Below, in pieces: positions 9,074 to 16,259 of a stretch of 42,335 nucleotides of DNA. The notes below the pieces were generated by a model that was not told where the DNA came from, did not search any database, and worked only from the letters and a program-made list of their open reading frames with translations. The DNA is from Solirubrobacterales bacterium. GTDB taxonomy: Bacteria; Actinomycetota; Thermoleophilia; Solirubrobacterales; 70-9. The stretch is from contig JAGQUR010000087.1 in NCBI GenBank assembly GCA_020438395.1, positions 1-42,335 of the forward strand, read 5' to 3'. Made by a program: the position numbers and the translations under genes. The stretch's first letter is position 1; the number at the start of each line of letters is the position of its first letter.

Positions 9074-9943
9074 ATGACATCCGTTCGTCAGCGTCTCGTC
9101 CCCTATTGGCTGCTCGCCCCCGGGCTGATCTGGCTGATCGTCTTCTTCGTCATCCCCATGTACTACATGGGGGAGCTGTCGCTGAAGACCGGCTCGATCG
9201 ACACCGGATACCAGCTGACCTGGGCCTTCAGCAACTACACGGACGCGATCTCCCAGTACAGCACCCAGTTCTTCCGGGCCTTCTACTACGCCGGGGTCGC
9301 GACGCTGCTTTGTCTGCTGATCGGCTACCCGCTCGCATACGCGATCGCCTTCAAGGCGGGGAGGTGGAAAAACCTGATGCTCTTCGCGGTGGTGGCGCCG
9401 TTCTTCACCACCTACCTGATCAGGACGATCGCCTGGAAGACCATCCTCGATGACTCCAGCCCGGTGGTCAGCTTCCTCAAGACGATTCACCTGGTCCCGC
9501 AGGACGGCCGGGTGCTCGCCACCTCGGCCGCGGTGATCGCCGGCCTCACCTACAACTTCCTCCCCTTCATGGTTCTGCCGCTGTTTGCCGCGCTCGAACG
9601 GGTGGACATTCGTCTGCTCGAGGCTGGCAAGGATCTGTACGCATCCGCCACCCAGACCTTCTTGCGGATAACCCTGCCGATCACGATGCCGGGCATTGTC
9701 GCCGGAGTCCTGCTCACCTTCATCCCGGCCTCCGGCGATTACGTGAACGCGACCTTCCTCGGCGGCACCAACCAGGCGATGATCGGCAACGTCATCCAGT
9801 CCAAGTACCTGGTCGTGCGCGACTACTCGGAGGCTGCGGCTCTTTCGTTCACCCTGATGGCGATCATCCTGGTCGCCCTGATCGTGTACATCAAGTTCGC
9901 CGGCACCGAAGCCCTGATGGGGGATGAGGAGGAGGCAGAATGA
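9074..9943 (+). CDS. potB: Polyamine ABC transporter permease (PotB type)
   Basis: A 289-residue membrane protein with about six transmembrane segments and the binding-protein-dependent permease (EAA) loop near 185-205, LEAGKDLYASATQTFLRITL, which docks onto the ATPase. The segment LIWLIVFFVIPMYYMGELSL at the N-terminus and VSFLKTIHLV in the periplasmic loop fit the PotB/PotH branch. It lies 55 bases after potD and overlaps potC by ATGA (9940-9943). Together with PotC it would form the translocation pore of the importer. Confidence 0.9.
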   Translation: MTSVRQRLVPYWLLAPGLIWLIVFFVIPMYYMGELSLKTGSIDTGYQLTWAFSNYTDAISQYSTQFFRAFYYAGVATLLCLLIGYPLAYAIAFKAGRWKNLMLFAVVAPFFTTYLIRTIAWKTILDDSSPVVSFLKTIHLVPQDGRVLATSAAVIAGLTYNFLPFMVLPLFAALERVDIRLLEAGKDLYASATQTFLRITLPITMPGIVAGVLLTFIPASGDYVNATFLGGTNQAMIGNVIQSKYLVVRDYSEAAALSFTLMAIILVALIVYIKFAGTEALMGDEEEAE

Positions 9944-10791
9944 GGGCTTGGCGCTGGCTGCGCGAAAACGCCGTGATGATCGTCGGAATTCTGGCCCTGC
10001 TCTACATGCTGACGCCGATTTTCATCATCGCGATCTTCTCATTCAACGATCCGACCGGCCGCTACAACTTCGAGTGGGTCGGATTCACCACCCAGTACTG
10101 GCAGCATCCGTTCGAGATCACGGAATTGACCAGCGCGCTCGAAGTGAGCATCCGGCTGGCCTTCTTCACCGCGATCGGGGCGACCATCCTCGGAACCCTG
10201 ATCGCGATCGCCCTTGTCAGGTACCAGTTCTTCGGCAGAAGGGCGGCGAACCTGCTGATCGTGATCCCGATGGCGACCCCGGAAGTCGTGATCGGCGCTT
10301 CGCTCCTGTCCTTCTTCCTCACCCTGAACATCTTCGAACTCGGCTTCCAGACCCTGCTGATCGCCCACATCATGTTCTCGGTCAGCTTCGTCGTGATCGT
10401 GGTGAGATCGAGACTGATCGGTTTCGACCGCCGGCTCGAGGAAGCAGCCCAGGACCTCGGCGCGAATGCGTTCACCACCTTCCGCAAGGTGACCCTGCCC
10501 CTGATCGCCCCGGGAGTCGTTTCGGCCGCCCTGCTCTCCTTCGCCCTGTCGATCGATGACTTCGTGATCTCGAACTTCAACTCAGGCGCCGAAGTCACCT
10601 TCCCGCTTTACATCTTCGGCGCCAACCAGCGAGGCATCCCCGTCCAGGTGAACGTGATCGCCACCATGCTCTTCGCGCTCACCGTGATCGCGATGCTGTT
10701 CGTGATCATCCAGCAGCGGCGGGCCGAGAAGGCCGGCGAGATTCGGCCCGAAGAAGAAACCCACGAGGCGACCGTCCCGATCACGGTCTGA
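9940..10791 (+). CDS. potC: Polyamine ABC transporter permease (PotC type)
   Basis: A 283-residue second permease subunit with about six membrane spans. The IFSFNDPTGRYNFEWVGFTT segment after the first span is the PotC/PotI hallmark (E. coli has SFN...W.GLS). The EAA loop LEEAAQDLGANAFTTFRKVT is complete, and LLSFALSIDDFVISNFNSGA follows. It starts within the potB stop (ATGA) and ends the transporter operon. Downstream is a 371-base gap with two large hairpins rather than another gene. Confidence 0.9.
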   Translation: MRAWRWLRENAVMIVGILALLYMLTPIFIIAIFSFNDPTGRYNFEWVGFTTQYWQHPFEITELTSALEVSIRLAFFTAIGATILGTLIAIALVRYQFFGRRAANLLIVIPMATPEVVIGASLLSFFLTLNIFELGFQTLLIAHIMFSVSFVVIVVRSRLIGFDRRLEEAAQDLGANAFTTFRKVTLPLIAPGVVSAALLSFALSIDDFVISNFNSGAEVTFPLYIFGANQRGIPVQVNVIATMLFALTVIAMLFVIIQQRRAEKAGEIRPEEETHEATVPITV

Positions 10792-10906
10792 CCCGGAGTT
10801 GGCACCAAGGCCGCGGGGCCGGTATGCATCCCCGGGACCTTCAACACAATTTGTCGACGAGCGTCGTCCCACCTCCAGGTCGAATCCGTTCCTTCGAGTG
10901 TTAGGG

Positions 10907-10984
10907 CCGGCTCCGGGGGTACGGCCCCGGGACCGTCGCTGCGCTCCCCATCCAGAGGTCCCGAAACCGTACCCCCGAATCCGG
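10907..10984 (-). repeat. Long hairpin element, copy 1 (minus orientation)
   Basis: Arms of 28 bases (10907-10934 and 10957-10984) form an imperfect inverted repeat around a 22-base loop (10935-10956). Read on the minus strand the loop is TCTGGATGGGGAGC + GCA + GCGAC, almost the same as the loop of copy 2, while the arm sequences of the two copies differ substantially. Pairing extends by one more base pair outside the listed arms. There is no T-tract, so a simple intrinsic terminator is unlikely. Confidence 0.75.
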
Positions 10985-11021
10985 CTTCAAGTCTCGAAGA
11001 CCGGTTCCCCGAGGTATTGAG

Positions 11022-11103
11022 CAGGGTCCGGTGGTGTGCTTCCGAAACCTCTGGATGGGGAGCCCGCAGGGCGACGGTTTCGGAGGTACACCACCGGACC
11101 CTG
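11022..11103 (+). repeat. Long hairpin element, copy 2 (plus orientation)
   Basis: Arms of 28 bases (11022-11049 and 11076-11103) are complementary except at two adjacent sites and extend outward by one further pair. The 26-base loop (11050-11075) reads TCTGGATGGGGAGC, then CCGCAGG, then GCGAC, and contains a small inner hairpin GCCC-GCA-GGGC. In copy 1 the same inner hairpin is shortened to GC-GCA-GC, a compensated change that keeps pairing. The element faces copy 1 head-to-head, like a BIME made of two REP units. Confidence 0.75.
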
Positions 11104-11150
11104 CCCAACCGCTGGTGGCTGCCGACGAGAACCAGTGCCGTGCGGTTGAT

Positions 11151-11156
11151 TAGGTT
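11151..11156 (+). promoter_or_regulatory. -10 element, leaderless start of aldehyde dehydrogenase
   Basis: TAGGTT ends 6 bases before the ATG at 11163, with no ribosome site between. It is identical to the -10 of the APC permease at 4883. Confidence 0.5.
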
Positions 11157-11162
11157 TCAGTC

Positions 11163-12629
11163 ATGGGATACGAGACGCGGTGTCTGATTGGTGGAGAGCT
11201 TGTCGAAGGGGTCGGGGAGCCGATCGAGGTGGAGAACCCGGCCACTGAGGAGATCGTCGCGACGGTCGGTTCGGCCTCGTCGCAGCAGCTTGACCTGACA
11301 GTGGAGAAGGCGACCGGCGCGAAAGCCGGGTGGGCATCCGTGCCGGCCGTGGACCGGGCGCCACTGCTGCATGGCATAGCAACGGCCCTGCGGGAGAAGA
11401 CCAGCGAACTGGCCCTCCTCATGACCACCGAGATCGGTCGCCCGCTGTCCGAATCGGCCGACGAGGTCGAATGGTGCGCCGCCTGTTTCGACTATTACGC
11501 GGAGGTTGCCCGTTCCGAGATCGGCCGGGTGATCCCGCCGATCGAAGCCTCCCAGTTCTCGGTAGTCGTGAAGGAGCCCCACGGCGTCGTCGGCTGCATC
11601 GTGCCCTGGAACTTCCCCCTGCTGCTGTTGGTCTGGAAGCTCGCTCCCGCCCTTGCGGCCGGCAACACGATCGTGGCCAAGCCGTCGGAGCTGACCCCAC
11701 TCTCCACCCTCGCGATCGGCGAGGTCTTCAGTGAACTTCCAGCCGGCACCGTGAACCTGCTCGCCGGTGGCGGCGAGGTCGGTGCCGGAATCTCGGGACA
11801 TCCCGGAATCGACTGCGTGGCCTTCACCGGCTCGGTCCCGACGGGCCAGAAGGTCGGCGTGGCCGCAGCATCGCGAAACGCCCGCGTCAACCTGGAGATG
11901 GGCGGCAAGGATCCCTTCATCGTCTGTGACGACATCGGTGCCGAGGGGCTGGAGGTTGCAGCCCGCGGAGGAGCCTGGGCCGCTTACCTGAACGCCGGGC
12001 AGGTCTGCACCTCGTCGGAGCGCTTCTACGTGATGGAGTCGGTCTTCGATGACTACGTGAACGCATTTGTGGAACACACCCGCTCCCTGGTCATCGGCGA
12101 CCCGCTTGAGTCGGCCACGGACCTGGGACCGATGGTCTCGGCGATCCAGCGGGGCAAGGCCGTCGGGCAGGTCGAAGACGCGGTCGCTTCAGGTGCCGAG
12201 TTGCTGACCGGGGGCGGAAACGCCGGGTTCGAGAAGGGCCATTACCTCGAGCCCTGCGTGCTCACCGGCGTGAAACCGGAAGCGGACCTGCTCCGCGAGG
12301 AGACCTTCGGCCCGGTTGCCCCGATCGTTCCGGTCAAGGACCTCGACGAGGCGATCGCACTGGCCAACGGCCTCGACTTCGGGCTCGGAGCCAACATTTA
12401 TACCCGCGACCTGAAGCGGGCCATCCGCTGCGTCAAGGAGGTGCGGTCCGGCTCGGTCTGGATCAACGATCCGCTGACCGACAACGACGCCGGTCCTTTC
12501 GGCGGCTTCAAGAATTCAGGAATCGGCAGGGAACTCGGCACCGAAGGCCTGGATGCCTTCCGCGAGGCCAAGCATGCCCACATCGACACCGAGATCGAAG
12601 TCAAGGAGTGGTGGTACCCCTACGGCTGA
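11163..12629 (+). CDS. Aldehyde dehydrogenase, betaine/amino-aldehyde type
   Basis: A 488-residue NAD(P)-dependent aldehyde dehydrogenase with intact catalytic residues: Asn150 (VPWNFP), Glu245 (NLEMGGKDP) and nucleophile Cys282 (NAGQVCTSSER). The SSER string after the cysteine and the C-terminal NDPLTDNDAGPFGGFKNSG resemble betaine-aldehyde and aminoaldehyde dehydrogenases more than succinate-semialdehyde dehydrogenase. It has its own leaderless promoter and stands downstream of the polyamine transporter. It could oxidise succinate semialdehyde to complete the pathway, or a second aminoaldehyde, for example from spermidine or cadaverine. The family is certain; the substrate is not. Confidence 0.88.
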   Translation: MGYETRCLIGGELVEGVGEPIEVENPATEEIVATVGSASSQQLDLTVEKATGAKAGWASVPAVDRAPLLHGIATALREKTSELALLMTTEIGRPLSESADEVEWCAACFDYYAEVARSEIGRVIPPIEASQFSVVVKEPHGVVGCIVPWNFPLLLLVWKLAPALAAGNTIVAKPSELTPLSTLAIGEVFSELPAGTVNLLAGGGEVGAGISGHPGIDCVAFTGSVPTGQKVGVAAASRNARVNLEMGGKDPFIVCDDIGAEGLEVAARGGAWAAYLNAGQVCTSSERFYVMESVFDDYVNAFVEHTRSLVIGDPLESATDLGPMVSAIQRGKAVGQVEDAVASGAELLTGGGNAGFEKGHYLEPCVLTGVKPEADLLREETFGPVAPIVPVKDLDEAIALANGLDFGLGANIYTRDLKRAIRCVKEVRSGSVWINDPLTDNDAGPFGGFKNSGIGRELGTEGLDAFREAKHAHIDTEIEVKEWWYPYG

Positions 12630-12674
12630 TGCCCGGAGGCGGAGGCCCCGGGAGCGTTCGTCCTATCCCGTCGA

Positions 12675-12779
12675 CTAGTTGCTGTCGCCGGCGCTGCCGC
12701 AACCGGTGAAGATGACAACTCCGGTCATGGCGGCTACACCGAGCACCGCAAGGCGCCCGGAAGTGGACTTGACACGCAT
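12675..12779 (-). CDS. Tiny lipoprotein, 34 residues
   Basis: The ATG at 12779 opens a 34-codon frame (MRVKSTSGRLAVLGVAAMTG, then VVIFTGCGSAGDSN) closed by TAG at 12675. It is preceded by AAAGGGAG at a 5-base spacing, a strong ribosome site. The product looks like a complete lipoprotein signal peptide: basic N-region, hydrophobic core and FTGC lipobox with Cys27. Only eight residues would remain after cleavage. It is convergent with the aldehyde dehydrogenase and lies just downstream of a larger lipoprotein gene on the same strand. Function is unknown. It could be a real micro-lipoprotein or the remnant of a longer one; no frame continuing the mature part is visible beyond the stop. Confidence 0.55.
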   Translation of the reverse strand: MRVKSTSGRLAVLGVAAMTGVVIFTGCGSAGDSN

Positions 12780-12855
12780 TTGATCTCCCTTTCGGGTTTG
12801 GGGAACTCGAGCGTATACCGGACCTGCCGCCAGGTGGCCCCGATCGGACCCCGGG

Positions 12856-13416
12856 TCAGGAGGTGGTGCCGGTGACCCCGGTGGGGCCCGTGGATCCGGT
12901 CGTGCCGGTGCTGCCGGTGCTGCCGCAGGCCTGGAAGCCGAAGCCGTCGGCCAGTTGGTAGTACTTGCCGGCCAGCACGGATGCCTTCTTGCCGGCCGCG
13001 ATCATCGTGTCCTTGTCCCCCGAGGCAATCGCGTCGGCGGCCTGCTTGGCCGCATCCACCCGCTGCCTGCCAAGCGCGATGATCTGGGTCACGGTTGCCT
13101 GATCGGCCTCGGGCGCGTTCAACCCCTCCAGCTCGTCGAGCATGGCCGAGAAGTCGGCGGCCTGATCCGCGAAATCCTGTGCCGCACTCTCGAGGTCACT
13201 GCTCTTGAGTGACTGGTTGAACTGCCGCTCGAGCGTGACCGAATCCGGCGCGTACTGCGCACAGATCGCGTCGGCCTTGGCGATGTATTCCTCCTTCGAC
13301 ACGTCTTCGCCGCCCGAGCCGCCTCCGCAACCGCCGAGCGCGGCGGCAGCCATCGCTGCGCCCGTGAGGCAGACAGCCACGAAGCGCGTGCGGGACATGC
13401 CGAATGGGGATCTCAC
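12856..13416 (-). CDS. Exported lipoprotein of unknown function
   Basis: A 186-residue protein with a lipoprotein signal peptide (lipobox LGGC, Cys30, followed by GGGSGGED). The mature part is a helical, alanine-rich segment containing YIAKADAICAQYAP (about 43-56), a pattern often seen in small actinobacterial lipoproteins. It ends in a Gly/Ser/Thr low-complexity tail (about 164-186, repeats of GSTGTTG type). A second cysteine pair (Cys51 and the Cys in FGFQACGS) could form a disulphide. Start choice: GTG at 13416 sits 7 bases after a TAGTCT -10 box and is preferred to an internal ATG that has no upstream signal. It is divergent from the decarboxylase gene. No function can be assigned. Confidence 0.8.
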   Translation of the reverse strand: MRSPFGMSRTRFVAVCLTGAAMAAAALGGCGGGSGGEDVSKEEYIAKADAICAQYAPDSVTLERQFNQSLKSSDLESAAQDFADQAADFSAMLDELEGLNAPEADQATVTQIIALGRQRVDAAKQAADAIASGDKDTMIAAGKKASVLAGKYYQLADGFGFQACGSTGSTGTTGSTGPTGVTGTTS

Positions 13417-13423
13417 CCGTTGC

Positions 13424-13429
13424 AGACTA
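13424..13429 (-). promoter_or_regulatory. -10 element, leaderless start of lipoprotein gene
   Basis: On the minus strand TAGTCT ends 7 bases before the GTG at 13416. A GGAGGT string further upstream overlaps the start of this hexamer and is about 12 bases from the GTG, too far for an ordinary ribosome site. Confidence 0.45.
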
Positions 13430-13455
13430 CCTCCGGGTCAGTCAAGGCGCGTCAA

Positions 13456-13461
13456 TAGACT
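13456..13461 (+). promoter_or_regulatory. -10 element, leaderless start of decarboxylase
   Basis: TAGACT ends 7 bases before the ATG at 13469. No ribosome site is present. It is divergent from the lipoprotein -10 at 13424-13429. Confidence 0.5.
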
Positions 13462-13468
13462 CGGGCCC

Positions 13469-14932
13469 ATGTCATCAGGCCAGGACCGCACCCCCTATGT
13501 CGACGCTCTGCTCGAGTTCACCCAGAGCGATCCCGGACGCTTCAACGTACCCGGCCACCAGGGGGGCATCGGGGCCGATGAAGCGCTCTGGCTTCTGGCC
13601 GGGCAGACCGGGCTGGCCGATGACATTCCGGCCCTGCTGGAGGGCATCGACGTCGGAGTTCCGAACCCGTTTCAGGAAGCGCAGGATCTGGCCGCCGGGG
13701 CCTGGGGGGCCAGGCGGACCTGGTTTCTGATCAACGGCGCGTCACAGGGCAACCAGGCGATGTGTCTGGCCGTCGCCCACATGGGCGGCGAGCTGGTGGT
13801 CCAGCGGAACGTCCATTCCTCGGTGATCGACGGCATGATCATGGCCGGGCTGAAACCGACCTTTGCCGCGCCGGAACTGGACCCCGACCTTGGTGTCGCC
13901 CACTGCCTGACGCCCGATGACCTGGCCGAAGCGCTGGACCGTTGCCCCGACGCCGCCGCAGCCGTGGTCGTTTCCCCCACCTATTTCGGAGCCTGTGCGG
14001 ATATCGCCGGACTGGCCGAGGTTGCCCACAACCGCGGCGTGCCACTGGTCGCGGACGAGGCATGGGGCGCTCATCTGAAATTCCATCCGGATCTCCCTCC
14101 CAGCGCGATCGATAGCGGTGCCGACCTGGTCATTTCCTCAACCCACAAGATTGTCGGCAGCCTGACCCAATCGGCGATGATCCACCTCGCGACAGACGGC
14201 TTCGACGAAGCGATCATCGACCGCTGCATTTCGATGACCGAATCGACCAGCCCCAATTCCCTGCTCTGCGGGTCGCTCGATGCCGCCCGCCGGCAGGCCG
14301 CCGTGGATGGGGAACGGCTGCTCGGGGAGACGATCGAGGTTCTGGCCGATGCCCGGGAGGAGATCAAGTCGATTCCCGGCCTCGACGTACTCGATGAACG
14401 GCTGCTCGAAAGAACGAGCGTCGCCGGCTGGGATCCCCTCCGGCTGACCATCGACGTGCGGGGCACCGGCAGCACGGGCTACCACATCGCCGAGCTGGCC
14501 CGGGACCTTGCCGGTGTCCACCTCGAATTGGCCTCCGACACGGTCGCGGTGGCGGTGTTCGGGATGGGAACCGGAACCCCGCAGCGCGCCCGGCGCCTGA
14601 TCGACGGCATCCTCAGCGCCCTGGAGGCGATCGAGGCCGAACCAGTCCAGGAGAAGCCGGAGTTCGCACCGCCGCCACTCTGGGGCGACCCCGCGATGAC
14701 CCCGCGTGATGCCTTCCTCGGCGAGCAGGAGGTCGTGCCCTTTTCCGAAGCGGAAGGCCGGATCGCGGCGGAGCCGCTGGCCACGTATCCGCCCGGCATC
14801 CCCAACGTGCTTCCCGGCGAGAGGCTGACCCGGGAAACGCTCGACTACATCTCGGACTCGGTCGACCACGGAGGGTATGTCCGGGGGGCCGCCGACCGGG
14901 AACTGACCACCCTTCGGGTCATCGCCGAATGA
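13469..14932 (+). CDS. Orn/Lys/Arg decarboxylase family protein, probable arginine decarboxylase
   Basis: A 487-residue PLP decarboxylase of fold type I (group III, SpeA/CadA/YaaO-like short form). It begins with FNVPGHQGG near residue 25, the family's N-terminal signature. The cofactor Asp/His motif DEAWGAH is at 196-202, and the PLP lysine is Lys227 in SSTHKIVG. The C-terminal domain (about 400-487, with YPPGIPNVLPGE) is complete. Arginine, ornithine or lysine would yield agmatine, putrescine or cadaverine, linking the gene to the polyamine region 2 kb upstream. Start choice: the ATG follows a TAGACT -10 by 7 bases; the frame stays open further upstream but that part overlaps the divergent lipoprotein gene. 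It overlaps the following phosphatase gene by ATGA. Substrate is not determined. Confidence 0.87.
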   Translation: MSSGQDRTPYVDALLEFTQSDPGRFNVPGHQGGIGADEALWLLAGQTGLADDIPALLEGIDVGVPNPFQEAQDLAAGAWGARRTWFLINGASQGNQAMCLAVAHMGGELVVQRNVHSSVIDGMIMAGLKPTFAAPELDPDLGVAHCLTPDDLAEALDRCPDAAAAVVVSPTYFGACADIAGLAEVAHNRGVPLVADEAWGAHLKFHPDLPPSAIDSGADLVISSTHKIVGSLTQSAMIHLATDGFDEAIIDRCISMTESTSPNSLLCGSLDAARRQAAVDGERLLGETIEVLADAREEIKSIPGLDVLDERLLERTSVAGWDPLRLTIDVRGTGSTGYHIAELARDLAGVHLELASDTVAVAVFGMGTGTPQRARRLIDGILSALEAIEAEPVQEKPEFAPPPLWGDPAMTPRDAFLGEQEVVPFSEAEGRIAAEPLATYPPGIPNVLPGERLTRETLDYISDSVDHGGYVRGAADRELTTLRVIAE

Positions 14933-15735
14933 GTTCCGGAGCTCCCGCCCCGGGAACCGGAATCCCGGTCAGAACCCTTCCCAACCTGCGGGACCTCGGC
15001 GGTTATGCGACCGCCGCCGGTTCAAGAGTCAAACACGGGCAGCTCTACCGTTCGGTGCTGCTGGGCAGGCTGAGCGATGACGACGTCGGGAAGGTCCGGG
15101 AACTCGGTCTGAAGACGGTCTTCGACTTCCGGACCGCGGCGGAGTTTGAAGCTTCCCCGGATCGCGACGTCGGCGCGCGAATGATCAACCTGGACGTGCT
15201 GGCCGACCGGACCGGTGAAGGTCCGGCCAGCCTGCTGGCAAAGATGAACGATCCTGAAGCGGTCAAGGCAGCCCTGACCGACGGCCGGGGCGCCGAGCTG
15301 ATGCGGACGGCCTACCGGGAACTGATCGATCTTCCTTCGGCCCGGCAGGCGTATGGAACTTTCTTCGACGACCTGGCAAGCGGCGACCCCTTCCCCGCCC
15401 TCTTCCACTGCACCACCGGCAAGGACCGGACCGGCTGGGCCGCTGCCGTGACCCTGCTCTTTCTGGGCGTGGACGAGGAGGATGTCTACCGGGACTACCT
15501 GCTGACCAACGAGCAGTTGCTGCCCGCCCTGAAACCGATCCTCACCCACATCGAGGAAGCGGGCATCGAGTTCGACCTGTTGCGTCCGGTCATAGGTGTG
15601 GACCGTTCATACCTGGAGACCGCGATCGACCTCATGAAGGAGCAATACGGCTCGATCGACGGTTACATGAGCGAAGGTCTGGGACTCGGAGACGAGGTCC
15701 TCGAAGTGCTTCGTGACCGGTTGATCGAAGCCTGA
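14929..15735 (+). CDS. Tyrosine-protein phosphatase family protein
   Basis: A 268-residue protein with the P-loop HCTTGKDRTGW (nucleophile Cys161, Arg167), the signature of the Y_phosphatase3/PtpB-like group of secreted or cytoplasmic tyrosine/lipid phosphatases. The N-terminal NLRDLGGYATAAGSRVKHGQ and the DFRTAAEFE segment (about 66-74) are also family marks. Members dephosphorylate phosphotyrosine, phosphoserine or phosphoinositides. No signal peptide is visible, so a cytoplasmic role is likely. The start overlaps the decarboxylase stop (ATGA), so the two are probably made together; a functional link between them is not obvious. Confidence 0.88.
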   Translation: MSSGAPAPGTGIPVRTLPNLRDLGGYATAAGSRVKHGQLYRSVLLGRLSDDDVGKVRELGLKTVFDFRTAAEFEASPDRDVGARMINLDVLADRTGEGPASLLAKMNDPEAVKAALTDGRGAELMRTAYRELIDLPSARQAYGTFFDDLASGDPFPALFHCTTGKDRTGWAAAVTLLFLGVDEEDVYRDYLLTNEQLLPALKPILTHIEEAGIEFDLLRPVIGVDRSYLETAIDLMKEQYGSIDGYMSEGLGLGDEVLEVLRDRLIEA

Positions 15736-15777
15736 GTCCGGCGGCCGGATCCGGTGCGGACCGGAGGCTAACGCTGT

Positions 15778-15806
15778 TTGCCATTCTTGGCTAACTGTGT
15801 TAGCCT
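15778..15806 (+). promoter_or_regulatory. Promoter of SRPBCC-tetR operon, leaderless
   Basis: TTGCCA (15778-15783), a 17-base spacer and TAGCCT (15801-15806) form the clearest promoter of the window. The ATG at 15813 starts 6 bases after the -10 element, so the mRNA should begin at the start codon. There is no ribosome site. Confidence 0.65.
15789..15805. promoter_or_regulatory. Palindromic operator GGCTAAC-TGT-GTTAGCC, probable TetR site
   Basis: A perfect 7-3-7 dyad covers the spacer and the -10 box of the SRPBCC-tetR promoter. A third half-site, GGCTAAC, lies upstream at 15766-15772. Dyads of this size are typical TetR-family operators, and the second gene of the operon encodes a TetR protein, so autorepression is the simplest reading. 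Confidence 0.6.
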
Positions 15807-15812
15807 CTATCC

Positions 15813-16259
15813 ATGCCGAAGATTCAGACAAGCGCAGAAATCGACGCCCCGCCGGAAAGGGTCTGGGAAATCCTCACCGACTTCCGGTCCTATCCCGAAT
15901 GGAACCCCTTCATCCTTGAGGGCTCCGGGGATCTGGAAGAGGGCGGGAAGCTCGACCTCAGGATGCGGCCGCCGGGCGGCCGCGAGATGACCTTCAGGCC
16001 GACCGTGCTGAAGGTCGAAACCGGCAGGGAACTTCGCTGGCGAGGCAGGTTGCTGGTCCCCGGCATCTTCGATGGCGAGCACTGCTTCCGGCTCACGCCG
16101 GCCGGGCCTGGGACCCGCCTCGAGCAGGGTGAGTCCTTCACCGGACTCCTGCCCCGCTTCATGAGCGTGACGCTGGGACAGACCGAGCGGGGCTTCAACG
16201 AACTGAACCAGGCGCTGAAGGAACGGGCCGAAGCTCGTGACCCGGTGGCCGACCGTTGA
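15813..16259 (+). CDS. SRPBCC (START-like) domain protein
   Basis: A 148-residue single-domain protein. The start IQTSAEIDAPPERVWEILTD and the following FRSYPEWNPFI are the classic opening of the polyketide-cyclase/dehydrase-like SRPBCC family, and the RLTPAGPGTRLEQGE strand and C-terminal helix complete the helix-grip fold. These proteins bind hydrophobic ligands in a cavity; most are of unknown specificity. The gene overlaps the TetR gene (TTGA at 16256-16259) and shares its promoter. The regulator may therefore respond to the ligand that this protein handles. No catalytic residue can be named. Confidence 0.85.
   Translation: MPKIQTSAEIDAPPERVWEILTDFRSYPEWNPFILEGSGDLEEGGKLDLRMRPPGGREMTFRPTVLKVETGRELRWRGRLLVPGIFDGEHCFRLTPAGPGTRLEQGESFTGLLPRFMSVTLGQTERGFNELNQALKERAEARDPVADR

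Larger units (their letters stand above)
10792..11162. other. 371-base gene-free gap with paired hairpins
   Basis: I find no credible coding sequence here. Most of the gap is taken up by two long inverted repeats in opposite orientation (10907-10984 and 11022-11103). Outside the first hairpin, CTTCGAG (10892-10898) can also pair with CTCGAAG (10993-10999). The last bases hold the -10 element of the downstream aldehyde dehydrogenase gene. Confidence 0.7.

Noticed and set aside
10907..11103. Integron attC site or degenerate tRNA as explanation of the hairpins
   Set aside because: No GTTRRRY-type core sites, integrase or cassette structure, and no D-, T- or anticodon-arm motifs are visible.
13205..13468. 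Upstream extension of the decarboxylase frame
   Set aside because: It overlaps the divergent lipoprotein gene and adds no family sequence; conserved sequence starts after ATG 13469, which has a matching -10.
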